The notes beneath the pieces were generated by a model. It was given only the letters and a program-made list of their open reading frames with translations. It was not told the DNA's origin and ran no database searches. The position numbers and the translations under genes are program-made. A stretch of DNA of 24,673 bases from positions 1 through 24,673 of IMG/VR virus record IMGVR_UViG_3300046328_000317; one strand, written 5' to 3'. Below are positions 1-8,156 of this stretch, piece by piece (within the stretch, counting starts at the first letter, position 1; every line of letters starts with the position of its first letter). This DNA is from a virus.

Positions 1-1
1 C

Positions 2-940
2 TATATTCCAGTTCGCCCCGGATTCCCCAACCCAACACCAGTGCCTATTCAGCCACTACCGAACTATGTGCTCAACGAAGTTCAGCAGTTGCAGGCAGAC
101 TTTGAGGACATCTCTGGTCAGCACCAAGTATCTCGCGGTGAATCTGGTGGCGTCACTGCTGCTACTGCAATCAACTATTTGCAGGAGCGCGATGATGCTT
201 ACCTAACTACAGTCTTTGCGGCAATCGAAGCTGGCGTTGAGAAGGTAGCCAACCAGTCGCTGAGCCTGTTTGTTCAGTATGTAGACCAGCCACGCATCAT
301 CAAGACTGTCGGTAACGATGGCGCATTTGATGCAATGGTAGTTTCAGGCGCAGACATCGCATCTGGAACTGACATTCGTGTTGAGTCTGGCTCGGCACTG
401 CCTACTTCTAAGTCAGCTCGCCAAGCCCTAATCACTGACTGGATGAAGCTTGGCTTTATTCAGCCGCAGGATGGTCTGGCAATCCTTGACATGGGAATGC
501 TCAAGAAGTATTACAACCTAATCAAGCTAGATGAAAACCAAGCATCGCGCGAGAACTTGATGATGAAGAAGCTGTCCCCAGAGCAGATTCAGCAGTTCCA
601 GATGCAGTGGGAGCAGGGCGCAGCTCAGGGCGATTCTGACAAGACTGTTCCGGGAGCTGTCGATGCGAATGGTCAGCCTATCGGTCTAGCCATTCCAGCG
701 GTTATATCAGTTCACGATTACGATAACCACGCGGTTCACGTTGAAGTTCACAACAGATTCCGCAAGTCACAATCTTTTGAATCTCTACCAGATGCAGTAA
801 AGGCAGAGTTCCAGAAGCATATCCAGATGCACCAGACAGCTCTACAGCAGAAGGCAATGGCGGATATGGCAATGCAAGCACAGGCAGGAGCCCCTGCTCA
901 GGGAGCCCAGCCACAAAACCCACAACAGTTAGGTAGCTAA
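2..940 (+). CDS. Portal protein, C-terminal part (cut by window edge)
   Basis: The reading frame is open from base 2, so the gene begins upstream; the GTG at 41 is an internal valine codon and should not be taken as the start. The visible ~312 residues match the C-terminal part of podovirus/siphovirus portal proteins: a helical stem/wing region around a GQHQVSRGESGGVTAATAI motif, typical of portals, and a Gln/Ala/Met-rich tail (QMHQTALQQKAMADMAMQAQ) like the coiled barrel or crown. Portals form the dodecameric ring through which DNA is packaged and ejected and onto which the adaptor docks. The next gene (scaffold) begins inside the stop codon (TAATG), and scaffold then major capsid protein is the expected order after a portal. 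The assignment rests on motif and position; the N-terminal half was not available. Confidence 0.85.
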   Translation, partial: YIPVRPGFPNPTPVPIQPLPNYVLNEVQQLQADFEDISGQHQVSRGESGGVTAATAINYLQERDDAYLTTVFAAIEAGVEKVANQSLSLFVQYVDQPRIIKTVGNDGAFDAMVVSGADIASGTDIRVESGSALPTSKSARQALITDWMKLGFIQPQDGLAILDMGMLKKYYNLIKLDENQASRENLMMKKLSPEQIQQFQMQWEQGAAQGDSDKTVPGAVDANGQPIGLAIPAVISVHDYDNHAVHVEVHNRFRKSQSFESLPDAVKAEFQKHIQMHQTALQQKAMADMAMQAQAGAPAQGAQPQNPQQLGS

Positions 941-1770
941 TGTCTGAACAAGAGACGCAGGCAATTCCAGATCAGCCGGACAATTCGGCTGCTGAAACAA
1001 ACGATTCATTCAAAACTCACCCAGCATGGGATAACCTGCTGGGCGAACTTCCAGAAGCATGGCACTCAAAGGTTGCGCCATATCTTCAGGAAGCTGACCG
1101 CAACTTCCAGAATCAGCTTGAGAAGTTCACTCCTTTTAAGCAGTATGTCGATGAAGGCGTATCTGCTGACCTGATCTCCGGTGGTCTAAACATTGCCAGA
1201 GCTATTGAGTCAAACCCACAGGAAGTTTACGCATCACTTCGCGAATACCTAGAGCAGAACGGCATGTTGGCTGAAGAAGCTGCAGCAGTTGCTAGCGACA
1301 TGATGGATGAAGCTGATGACTCTGGTGTCTTTGGCGACATCCCAGACGCATACAAGCAGGAGATCGAGGAGCTAAAGCAGTTCCGTTCCGAGCAGGAACA
1401 GCGCATCTACGATCAAGAGCTGGCTAAGGCTACTGAAGAAGCAAGCGCTGATCTTGACCGCGAGATGGCTGACCTAAAATCTGCATATAACATCACCGAA
1501 GCACATGAAGTTGCTATCTACAACTTGATGAATGCCGCTATGGGCGCAGGGCAGGATATCACCCTTGCCGATGCAGCTAAGCAGCTTCAGCAGATGGTGG
1601 GAGACTTCGCACCTATTGGTGGATCGCAATCTTCATCTGCGCCAATGGTTATTGGTAACGCAGGAGGGGCTGGGATAGTATCCCCAGACCTAAGCGTTCC
1701 ACGTGATGACAAGGGCAAGAAAGCAATGCTTGCTCAGATGTTTGAGCAATACCAAAAATCTGGTCAATAA
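940..1770 (+). CDS. Capsid scaffolding protein
   Basis: This 276-aa acidic protein (rich in Glu, Asp, Gln and Ala) lies between portal and major capsid protein, the usual place for scaffold. The N-terminus is polar and disordered-looking, followed by a helical stretch with the sequence HPAWDNLLGELPEAW at about residues 27-41. The middle (about residues 140-190) is a charged predicted coiled coil, and the C-terminus is basic and helical (KGKKAMLAQMFEQY), like the capsid-binding end of other scaffolds. Scaffolds template procapsid assembly and leave before or during packaging. Translation is coupled to portal through a 1-nt TAATG overlap, and a strong terminator follows directly. No protease gene or protease domain is visible here, so how it is removed is unknown. 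Confidence 0.8.
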   Translation: MSEQETQAIPDQPDNSAAETNDSFKTHPAWDNLLGELPEAWHSKVAPYLQEADRNFQNQLEKFTPFKQYVDEGVSADLISGGLNIARAIESNPQEVYASLREYLEQNGMLAEEAAAVASDMMDEADDSGVFGDIPDAYKQEIEELKQFRSEQEQRIYDQELAKATEEASADLDREMADLKSAYNITEAHEVAIYNLMNAAMGAGQDITLADAAKQLQQMVGDFAPIGGSQSSSAPMVIGNAGGAGIVSPDLSVPRDDKGKKAMLAQMFEQYQKSGQ

Positions 1771-1775
1771 TTCTA

Positions 1776-1820
1776 ATAAATAAGCCCTGCATTTTCTAGA
1801 AAAGTGCAGGGTTTATTTAT
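1776..1820 (+). terminator. Strong intrinsic terminator after scaffold gene
   Basis: The arms 1776-1791 and 1805-1820 pair over 16 positions with one G-T wobble (G1784:T1812), and inner TTTT/AAAA pairing lengthens the stem. The outer part is A/T-rich and the core is CCCTGCA/TGCAGGG. A T-rich stretch (TTTATTTATTTTG) forms and follows the right arm. It separates the portal-scaffold transcript from the capsid gene. The A-rich left arm means it could also act on the other strand. Confidence 0.85.
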
Positions 1821-1824
1821 TTTG

Positions 1825-1833
1825 TGCTAGTAT
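1825..1833 (+). promoter_or_regulatory. Possible extended -10 promoter for capsid gene
   Basis: TG-C-TAGTAT (TG at 1825-1826, hexamer 1828-1833) fits an extended -10 element directly downstream of the terminator. No good -35 hexamer sits 16-18 bp upstream, because that position lies in the terminator stem. Transcription would start near 1840 and give a leader of about 80 nt. A terminator both before and after the capsid gene makes a dedicated promoter here likely, but this exact site is only a candidate. Confidence 0.35.
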
Positions 1834-1918
1834 CGGAGCAAGTCAGTGCTACAGCCTACTCGGTCAGGGGCATCGTGATGCAAAATATCTTTTTTTCTAT
1901 CACTTAGGAGAGTGAAAT

Positions 1919-3115
1919 ATGGCTGGTCAGGGAATTCTGACTTTCGCCTCGGATGCTCTAAAGCTTGTGTATGGTGACATTCACGAGCAGCTCCGAGACA
2001 AAACCCCAGCACTGGACTTCATCGAGTCGAGCGCAGCCCACCTTACCCAGAATGGTAAGCAGGCAATCTTTGATACCCACGTGGGTCGTAACCAAGGTAT
2101 CGGTGCTCGCGATGTTCGCGAAACCCTTCCTTCGGCTGGCGCACAGAAGTACAAGCAGGCAAACCTATACCTCAAGAACCTTTATGGTGCTATCGAGGTT
2201 GATGGTCAGTTGTTTGAGCAGGCTGCAGACAACTACAACGCGTTCATCAACGTTGTGGATGCTGAAATCAAGGGTCTAAAGAAGGACCTTGCTCGTGACT
2301 TCAACCGCCAGATCTACGGAGATGGCACTGGAACTATCGCTACTGTTGCGACTACCGCTACCGGAACCTCGATCGTAATGGATCAGGTTACTTGGGCAGA
2401 TGTAGACATGACTGTATCGTTCATCCGCTCTGGTTCAGTAGTTGGTTCACAGGTAACCATCAACTCAATCAACGAAACCACCAAGACCATCACCTTCTCG
2501 GCATCTGTAACTGCCGTTGCCGGTGACATCATGGTGCGCTCCTCGAACGGCACGAACTCCTACAACAAGGAGATCACTGGTCTTGGTGCAATCGTAAAGG
2601 CGACTGGTTCGCTACATGGAATTGACCCAGCAACTACCCCTGTTTGGTCATCCTACGTAAGCTCACTAGCTACTGCACCTGCCCTTGGAACCTTGACTGA
2701 GCTAAACCTCATCAACTTGGTTCAGAAGGTAGACAAGCAGGGTGGCGAAGTAGACGTATTCCTAGCATCTCCGGGCGTTTACAACGCTTACTGGAACTTG
2801 CTTCAGGGTCTACGTCAGTTCACCAACGGCGCAGGTCTAACTGGTGGTCAGCGTTCGTTCACCTTCGAAGCACTGGGCAAGCCAATCAAGTTCATCTCGG
2901 ACTACGCAGCACCATCTAACACCCTTTACGCTCTATCGAGCAGCGAGCTTGTGCTAAACCGCAAGCGCGACTGGGCATGGATGGACCGCGATGGTTCGAT
3001 GTGGAACCGCGTTGGAGAGACTGATGCATATCAGGCTCGTATCTTCCAGTACTCGGAGCTAGGCACCTACCGCCGCAACGCTCACGCTAAGCTAACTCAG
3101 ATTGCTGAGCTCTAA
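1919..3115 (+). CDS. Major capsid protein (HK97-type fold)
   Basis: This 398-aa protein is the expected length and position for a major capsid protein. The N-terminal part (ALKLVYGDIHEQLRDKTPAL, then IGARDVRETLP) resembles N-arm and E-loop regions of HK97-fold coat proteins. It is followed by a long helix with EQAADNYNAFINVVDAEIKG. Residues ~145-205 are a beta-rich Thr/Val/Ser insertion (GSVVGSQVTINSINETTKT), like the surface or accessory domains inserted in many phage coat proteins. The C-terminal part (FLASPGVYNAYWNLLQG, then NRKRDWAWMDRDGSMWNR) is typical of A-domain ends. A good ribosome site (TAGGAG at 1905-1910) precedes the ATG. The gene is monocistronic between two terminators, which fits the need for very high output. 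Confidence 0.9.
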   Translation: MAGQGILTFASDALKLVYGDIHEQLRDKTPALDFIESSAAHLTQNGKQAIFDTHVGRNQGIGARDVRETLPSAGAQKYKQANLYLKNLYGAIEVDGQLFEQAADNYNAFINVVDAEIKGLKKDLARDFNRQIYGDGTGTIATVATTATGTSIVMDQVTWADVDMTVSFIRSGSVVGSQVTINSINETTKTITFSASVTAVAGDIMVRSSNGTNSYNKEITGLGAIVKATGSLHGIDPATTPVWSSYVSSLATAPALGTLTELNLINLVQKVDKQGGEVDVFLASPGVYNAYWNLLQGLRQFTNGAGLTGGQRSFTFEALGKPIKFISDYAAPSNTLYALSSSELVLNRKRDWAWMDRDGSMWNRVGETDAYQARIFQYSELGTYRRNAHAKLTQIAEL

Positions 3116-3133
3116 GCCATAGCGTAAAAAACT

Positions 3134-3168
3134 CCGCCGGATCCCAGCCGTCTCATGGGATCCGGCGG
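3134..3168 (+). terminator. Intrinsic terminator after major capsid gene
   Basis: A perfect 13-bp GC-rich stem (3134-3146 with 3156-3168, sequence CCGCCGGATCCCA) has a 9-nt loop and is followed by six T at 3169-3174. A run of A at 3126-3131 on the left lets it work in both directions. It closes the capsid transcript. Confidence 0.95.
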
Positions 3169-3176
3169 TTTTTTAT

Positions 3177-3182
3177 TAGAAT
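3177..3182 (+). promoter_or_regulatory. -10 element of a probable leaderless promoter
   Basis: TAGAAT (TANNNT type) ends 6 nt before the ATG at 3189, which is the spacing expected when transcription begins at the A of the start codon. The gene has no Shine-Dalgarno sequence (TTAGAATAGATAT precedes the ATG), which supports a leaderless mRNA, a common mode in Actinobacteria. The hexamer begins 3 nt after the U-tract of the capsid terminator. No clear -35 is visible. Confidence 0.55.
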
Positions 3183-3188
3183 AGATAT

Positions 3189-3620
3189 ATGACCGAATAC
3201 TTAGATTTCTCTCGCATAGGTGGGCTCTACAATGAGGACCACCGCAGAATCGCTCAGGTGATTCAAGACATCTTCCCCAATGTCCACTTGATTCGCATGG
3301 ACCCAAGCATGGAAGGGTTCAACCCAGAGCGCCCATACGGGCTATTTGATCAGCCAGCGCGCCTAGACCTACCTCACTATCTAATCCGCGCAGTAGCTGA
3401 GTCAGAGATCGACCACCGCCTAGTGGCTGAACTCATTCGAAACAACATGCACGACCCAGACTCAGAGGTTAGTAAGATACAATTACTTGAGATGTCTTAT
3501 GCGCTAACCGAGGCGAAGCGTGAAGAAGAAGTCTTAGCGGAAAAGAAAGACATGATGAAAAGCGCTATGGCTTCTAAGAAGCACACATGGACCCATAACG
3601 GGCAGACGCTAAGGAAGTAA
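3189..3620 (+). CDS. Small protein of virion module, unknown function
   Basis: This 143-aa protein was not recognised as a named family. It has an N-terminal globular part (YLDFSRIGGLYNEDHRRIAQ, then HLIRMDPSMEGFNPERPYGLFD) and a C-terminal charged helix with YALTEAKREEEVLAEKKDMM, ending in a basic tail. It lies between the major capsid protein and the adaptor gene, where head-completion or head-tail joining proteins are often encoded, so a minor head or connector role is possible. The start at 3189 has no ribosome binding site and a -10 hexamer 6 nt upstream, suggesting leaderless translation. The adaptor gene follows after 1 nt (TAAGATG). Confidence 0.7.
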   Translation: MTEYLDFSRIGGLYNEDHRRIAQVIQDIFPNVHLIRMDPSMEGFNPERPYGLFDQPARLDLPHYLIRAVAESEIDHRLVAELIRNNMHDPDSEVSKIQLLEMSYALTEAKREEEVLAEKKDMMKSAMASKKHTWTHNGQTLRK

Positions 3621-3621
3621 G

Positions 3622-4281
3622 ATGCCAGCAGAAGAATTCACTCATACTGGAACAGATGTTGCCGATCGTATTCGCGCGCAGTTTGGTGATACTTCTGGTG
3701 TGCAGGTAGCAGATGCAGCAATCATTCGCTGGATCAATGATGGTCAGCGAGAGATCGTAAACAGCAACCCTATTCTCAGGGCTACAAAGACTACTGATTA
3801 TATTGCTGGGCAGCAGGATTACTCATTCCCCACTGACAAGGTTCTGGTCATTGAGGCTATCTACATCAATGGCTACCCAATCACTGCCATTAGTCCTCAA
3901 GAGGCACGCGAATACATCAAGACAAAAGACCCACTGAATGTCCTGAACTCGCCTACCCCTGATGTCTGGTGGGAGCGCGCTGGAATCATCAGCTTCTACC
4001 CAGTTTCTGATACCACTGCTACCAATGGCTTGAAGCTTGAATATATCAAGGTTCCAACATCCATCACCGCGTTCACAGATACGCTGTCGGTTCCTGACCG
4101 CTACTTCAACGAGCTAGTGAACTACGTCACAGCTCAGGCGCTAGAGCTAGATGAAAACTACTCAGCTGCAGCTGTAAAGACTCGACAGTTCCGCGATGGT
4201 CTTGACCGATTGAGCCAGAAGGATGCTATCTCGAACTCTGACTCCTACGTCAGTATCATGCCCGACCCACAGGACTTCTAA
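3622..4281 (+). CDS. Head-tail adaptor / tail tubular protein A-like
   Basis: This 219-aa protein resembles T7 gp11 / P22 gp4-type adaptor (gatekeeper) proteins in size, position and sequence style. The N-terminal helices contain the motif ADAAIIRWINDGQREIV (residues ~30-46), typical of adaptors that dock on the portal ring. A beta-rich middle follows (IAGQQDYSFPTDKVLVIEAIYING, then WWERAGIISFYPVSD), and then a C-terminal helical part containing VPDRYFNELVNYVTAQALEL and RQFRDGLDRLSQKDA. The ribosome site is the AAGGAAG at ~3611. Its stop overlaps the next start (TAATG at 4279). The family assignment is by motif and neighbourhood. Confidence 0.75.
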   Translation: MPAEEFTHTGTDVADRIRAQFGDTSGVQVADAAIIRWINDGQREIVNSNPILRATKTTDYIAGQQDYSFPTDKVLVIEAIYINGYPITAISPQEAREYIKTKDPLNVLNSPTPDVWWERAGIISFYPVSDTTATNGLKLEYIKVPTSITAFTDTLSVPDRYFNELVNYVTAQALELDENYSAAAVKTRQFRDGLDRLSQKDAISNSDSYVSIMPDPQDF

Positions 4282-5936
4282 TGTCTGAGATCATCCGGCA
4301 GCGGAGCGTATCGCTCAAGCAATTTAGTGGTGGTTTGAACAACTACTGGGATCAGTCATCTATTGCAGACAATGAGCTTTCAATGCTCATCAACATGGAG
4401 CTTACTACTACTGGCGCGCTCACTTCTCGCCCACCAATCTGGGTTGAGAAGAACGGAACTACACCAGTAGTCACCCCTGTAGCTGGGCAGTCTATGGACA
4501 TCCTTGGAACCTACACAACTGCTGCTGGAGATCGCTATTTAGTAATCGTCACCACTGCAAAAACTTGGATTTACAACCTATCAACCAAGACTTTTACTCA
4601 AATAGCTACATTCCGCGCATCAGACTGCACGCAATACGACAACAAGCTTGTCCTTTGCTGCGCAACTCAGCGTGGAGGCTACTGGGAAGCTGGAACTTGG
4701 ACAGCCTCTACAACGATGCCCTATCTTGGCGGCATTGAGCTTTTCCAGAACCGCTTGTTTGGCTACGGCGTGCAAGGAACTGGAACTGCCAACACTCTTT
4801 ACTGGTCCGACACCACAACCTTTGGTCCATCTGGTCAGCTCACCTCCATCTGGGACTGGACTGATAGCACTGGCAACTACTTCTACGTAGAAATCGGAAC
4901 TGGTGATGGTCAATGGATCACCGCTATGGAGCAAGGCTACAATGACGTAGTTTTGTTTCGCAACAAGTCCACTTACCGCTACTCTTACGGCGATGACCCA
5001 GCCTACGGAACCATGCAGGCGATGCAACAGGACATCGGAGCCGAGAGCAAGAAGTCTGTAGTCAAGTTTGAGAACGCTCACTTTGTTTTCACTGGCGGAA
5101 TCCTTTACAAGTATCAAAACTGGCTCTACTACCCACTAAACGCCCAGCGCGTGAAGATGGACATCACCGGATCTTTCACCAGCCGCTTCCAGCACGCAGT
5201 TAGCATCATCGGGCGTAGGTGTTTTGTCTGGCATAACGGAACTTCCTACTCATACAACCTAGATACTGAAACTTGGTCGGAGTGGGAGACCACTACTAAC
5301 GCTGCATACTTTGTTGAAGCGCCAAGGAAAACCGAAGAAACTGAAGAAACTCGCTACTATGGCATCTCTGGTAACGCAGCAGTCGTTCCCGGAGCTTCAG
5401 ACTTCGCTTTGTGGCGCATCGAGGATAAGCCAGTCAGCTCTAATGGCTCTGAAACCTTTAAGTGCACCATCCAGAGCAAGATTTATGACTTTGATACTCC
5501 GGTCGAATGGAAAAGATTGTTCTTCTGGGGAGCCGATGTCCAGTCAGCCCTGCCTATCAAGGCAATCGTTTACCCAGTATCGCTACCAGCAACCCAGCCA
5601 GTAGTTACTTGGGATGAAATTTCCAAGGATTATCCACTTGAAGGCAGCTTCTACACTTGGGATCAGCTTTCAAAAGACACTTTGGTAGATCCAACTTTCG
5701 GAACTTGGGACTTTTTGAAAGCTCCATCTGGCGGAATTGGAACTGTTGTCGAACTTGGCTCGACCACCTATCCGCTACGCACTGAGGTCAAGCTAAACCA
5801 AGGGTTGCGCTTCCGCAGAATCTACTTTGAGTTATACTTGGACTGTGACGGAACGGCTGCCACATCACCAGTTCAGCTCTTTAGCATCATTCCAATGATC
5901 AGTGCTAAAGCCAAGGTCTCCAAGGGAGCAAACTAA
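4281..5936 (+). CDS. Tail tubular protein B-like nozzle/stabilisation protein
   Basis: This 551-aa protein begins with the signature of tail tubular/stabilisation proteins: LKQFSGGLNNYWDQSSIADN, then ELSMLINMEL and GALTSRPP. The rest is beta-rich with repeated Trp/Tyr-Gly blades (for example TLYWSDTTTF and CFVWHNGTSYSYNLDTETWSEW), fitting the beta-propeller fold of T7 gp12 / P22 gp10-type nozzles. Such proteins form the distal tail tube below the adaptor. Direct coupling to the adaptor gene by TAATG matches the usual gp11-gp12 order. The alternative is a minor tail protein with the same propeller; the N-terminal motif makes the nozzle assignment more likely. Confidence 0.75.
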   Translation: MSEIIRQRSVSLKQFSGGLNNYWDQSSIADNELSMLINMELTTTGALTSRPPIWVEKNGTTPVVTPVAGQSMDILGTYTTAAGDRYLVIVTTAKTWIYNLSTKTFTQIATFRASDCTQYDNKLVLCCATQRGGYWEAGTWTASTTMPYLGGIELFQNRLFGYGVQGTGTANTLYWSDTTTFGPSGQLTSIWDWTDSTGNYFYVEIGTGDGQWITAMEQGYNDVVLFRNKSTYRYSYGDDPAYGTMQAMQQDIGAESKKSVVKFENAHFVFTGGILYKYQNWLYYPLNAQRVKMDITGSFTSRFQHAVSIIGRRCFVWHNGTSYSYNLDTETWSEWETTTNAAYFVEAPRKTEETEETRYYGISGNAAVVPGASDFALWRIEDKPVSSNGSETFKCTIQSKIYDFDTPVEWKRLFFWGADVQSALPIKAIVYPVSLPATQPVVTWDEISKDYPLEGSFYTWDQLSKDTLVDPTFGTWDFLKAPSGGIGTVVELGSTTYPLRTEVKLNQGLRFRRIYFELYLDCDGTAATSPVQLFSIIPMISAKAKVSKGAN

Positions 5937-6169
5937 TGGCAGTCCAGAAAAGCTCTGCGCTCAAGACCATTTCGTTCAACCCCTATGCTGCTGGGTCAAA
6001 GATTTATTCTCAGGTTTCTTCTGCTCCGACTATCGGTCCGGTAGATAAGGCTGGGTATGCCGAGCGTGACCGCGCTATCAAAGCGCGTAAGAACGCAGTA
6101 TTGGCAAAGATGAAGGCAATGAGTATCGGCGCTTATGCTAATCCAGCTGCGCTTAGGAGCGTGAACTAA
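5936..6169 (+). CDS. Small basic virion-module protein
   Basis: This 77-aa protein of unknown function is basic, with the charged stretch ERDRAIKARKNAVLAKMKAM at ~44-63. It is joined to both neighbours by TAATG overlaps, so it is almost certainly translated. It lies between the nozzle gene and a series of Ala/Gln-rich proteins, and could be a small internal virion or assembly protein; the sequence itself does not say. Confidence 0.65.
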   Translation: MAVQKSSALKTISFNPYAAGSKIYSQVSSAPTIGPVDKAGYAERDRAIKARKNAVLAKMKAMSIGAYANPAALRSVN

Positions 6170-6786
6170 TGGCTTACGGAACAGCTATTGCTGATCGTCT
6201 TGCGACTGGTGGCATTCCACCTATCCAGACTCCAACTAGCACTACTACTCAGGTAGACCCTAGCACCGGAGCCCTAGTCCCCCCAAGCGTGCCTACTGCA
6301 GCTCCTAGTGTTGCTGCGCCATCTACGCCTACTACAACTTCACCAGCAGGCTCTGCTGTCTATAACCTAGAGAACGACCCCGTTTACCAGTCAGCGATGC
6401 TACAGGGTCAAAGTGCGTTCAACGTTGGTCGCGCAAATGCTTTGGCTAACGTGCAGAACCAGACCACTGGGCTAAACCGCCAAAACGCAAACATTGAGCA
6501 AGGCGCAGAAGGTTCACGCCGACAGCTTGCTGGAAACTTTGCAGCTCGTGGAATGCAGCGTGGATCTTATGGCGCTTACTACCGCGCACAGGATGCAGCC
6601 AATGCTCAACAGATCGCTCAGCAAACTGACATCAAAGATCAGATCGCAACCCTGAACCAAAACTTCCTTAGCAACTACGGAGCTATCGGGACAGACTGGA
6701 CTGGAACTAACATCGGTCAGCAATACAGAAACCAAGCTTTGCAGCAAGCACTTGCGGCTAAGCTCGCAACCTACGGAGTGGCATAA
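6169..6786 (+). CDS. Ala/Gln-rich probable internal virion protein
   Basis: This 205-aa protein has two parts. Residues ~15-60 are a low-complexity Pro/Thr/Ser linker (PPIQTPTSTTTQVDP, then VPTAAPSVAAPSTPTTTSP). Residues ~65-205 are an alpha-helical Gln/Asn/Ala-rich region (MLQGQSAFNVGRANALANVQ) with no Cys. Similar helical low-complexity proteins precede the giant protein in many podoviruses and are carried inside the capsid for ejection. It is coupled to both neighbours by TAATG. The role is inferred from composition and position only. Confidence 0.6.
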   Translation: MAYGTAIADRLATGGIPPIQTPTSTTTQVDPSTGALVPPSVPTAAPSVAAPSTPTTTSPAGSAVYNLENDPVYQSAMLQGQSAFNVGRANALANVQNQTTGLNRQNANIEQGAEGSRRQLAGNFAARGMQRGSYGAYYRAQDAANAQQIAQQTDIKDQIATLNQNFLSNYGAIGTDWTGTNIGQQYRNQALQQALAAKLATYGVA

Positions 6787-8114
6787 TGGCAGGAATAACA
6801 GCAACCCCAGAATGGCTTAGCAACGCAGTCGGTTACGCAACGACTAACTCCAAGCTGTCCTCTACCTACGCAACCACTGCGCTAAACAAGTATCTGAGCA
6901 CTGGAAGCACTGCTGGGCTAAGCACTCAGCAGGCAGCCACTGTAAACAAGGTTCTAAACAAGTATGGAGCTCCTCCAACTCCTGCTGCTGCTCCTGCTGA
7001 TAGCGGTGCCGGAGCAGATGCTGGAGCAGGTGCTGGTATTGATCCTATCCAAGCTGCTTACAACCCAGTTCTAGATTTCCTAAAGAGCCAAGCAACTGCA
7101 GCTCAGGATCGCTATGGTCAGAACAAGGCAGACATCACCAACCTGTTTGGAACTCTGTCCACTGTGCGTGCAGCTGACATCCCAAAGATTCAACAGCAGT
7201 ATGCAACTTCGATTCAGCAGCAGCAGGATGCTGTAGCTCAGCGCATGGCGCTACAAAACGTTCAGACCCAGCAGGGCGCTCAGGGCGCTGCTACAGCCGG
7301 AGCTGAACTTGGTGGAGCAGACATGCCAGCTCCTACTAACTCGCTCTCTGCTCAGGCAGGAACAGCCGCAAACACTGATGCCAACGCATACCAGACAACT
7401 TGGAACGCGCTTCAGCAGGTAATGTCTGCTCAGGATCAGCAAAATGTACGTAATGCACAGTATGGCTACGATGCTCAGCAGAGCTCAGCCTTGCTACAGA
7501 TGCAGCGTCAGCTTGAAGATCGACTTGCTCAGATCAATGGCGACATCGCTGGAACTCAGTCTCAGGTCGCTCAGTCTCAGCTTGGAGCTCAGGCTGCTAG
7601 TGCATCTGCTCAGGCTGATGCTCAGGCTCTACAAGACAAGCTAAACAACGAGGCTTACATTGCTGGCATTGGTGCAAATGCAAAACTGGGAGCTGCCCAG
7701 ATTGCCGCAGATGCAAGGACTACCGCTGCTAAAACCTCTGCCGCAAATAAGGCTGCCAACAATGCTGCCAAAACTACGCTTACCCCAGCAAAGAGCTTGG
7801 CGCAGATTTCTAGCGCAACAAACGTTCTTGACTGGGCTTCTGCAATTCGTAGATCACCAATTACCTTGATGAGTGGTGTTACAAACGATAATGCTGTGAA
7901 GCCTTTGAAGTTGAGCATCAAGAGTGTGGTAAATAAACTTACCACTAGCTTGACTAGCGCAGCAAAGAAAGCCAACCCAGTTAGCACCAAAACTGTAGTG
8001 CCGACTTCTGCACAGATTCAAAAGGCTTGGCTTGCAGCTCATGCTGATGCCACTCCAGCAGCAAAGAAAGCCGCTATTGCTGCTATCCAAAAGGGAATCT
8101 ACAAGACTTTCTAA
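6786..8114 (+). CDS. Large Ala/Gln-rich helical virion protein
   Basis: This 442-aa protein is strongly enriched in Ala, Gln, Ser and Asn, with long predicted helical or coiled-coil regions (for example IQQQYATSIQQQQDAVAQRM and LQMQRQLEDRLAQINGDIAG). There is a Pro/Ala/Gly hinge at ~60-82 and a basic C-terminus rich in AAKK. Composition and place, directly before the 2075-aa gene, resemble the middle member of an internal/ejection protein set (cf. T7 gp14-gp15-gp16), but no sequence motif of those proteins was recognised. The start overlaps the preceding stop (TAATG). Confidence 0.6.
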   Translation: MAGITATPEWLSNAVGYATTNSKLSSTYATTALNKYLSTGSTAGLSTQQAATVNKVLNKYGAPPTPAAAPADSGAGADAGAGAGIDPIQAAYNPVLDFLKSQATAAQDRYGQNKADITNLFGTLSTVRAADIPKIQQQYATSIQQQQDAVAQRMALQNVQTQQGAQGAATAGAELGGADMPAPTNSLSAQAGTAANTDANAYQTTWNALQQVMSAQDQQNVRNAQYGYDAQQSSALLQMQRQLEDRLAQINGDIAGTQSQVAQSQLGAQAASASAQADAQALQDKLNNEAYIAGIGANAKLGAAQIAADARTTAAKTSAANKAANNAAKTTLTPAKSLAQISSATNVLDWASAIRRSPITLMSGVTNDNAVKPLKLSIKSVVNKLTTSLTSAAKKANPVSTKTVVPTSAQIQKAWLAAHADATPAAKKAAIAAIQKGIYKTF

Positions 8115-8143
8115 ACCTTTTGCTACACTTGAAGTATCTAATT

Positions 8144-8150
8144 TAGGGAT
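8144..8150 (+). promoter_or_regulatory. Ribosome binding site deciding a TTG start
   Basis: AGGGATG at 8144-8150 lies about 6 nt before the TTG at 8157. The only nearby ATG (8149) is followed directly by a stop codon, so TTG is the only start consistent with this site. Confidence 0.6.
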
Positions 8151-8156
8151 GTAATT

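Noticed and set aside
41-940. GTG at 41 as the portal start
   Set aside because: The frame is open to the window edge and portal proteins are much longer; the GTG is an internal codon.
4620-5117. 165-aa open frame on the - strand inside the nozzle gene
   Set aside because: It lies fully opposite a well-supported gene, has no ribosome site, and its sequence resembles no protein; it is a shadow of codon use.
7655-7990. Hydrophobic 111-aa - strand frame in the Ala-rich gene
   Set aside because: The antisense of Ala/Lys-rich codons gives Ala/Leu/Val-rich frames; no start signal or coupling.
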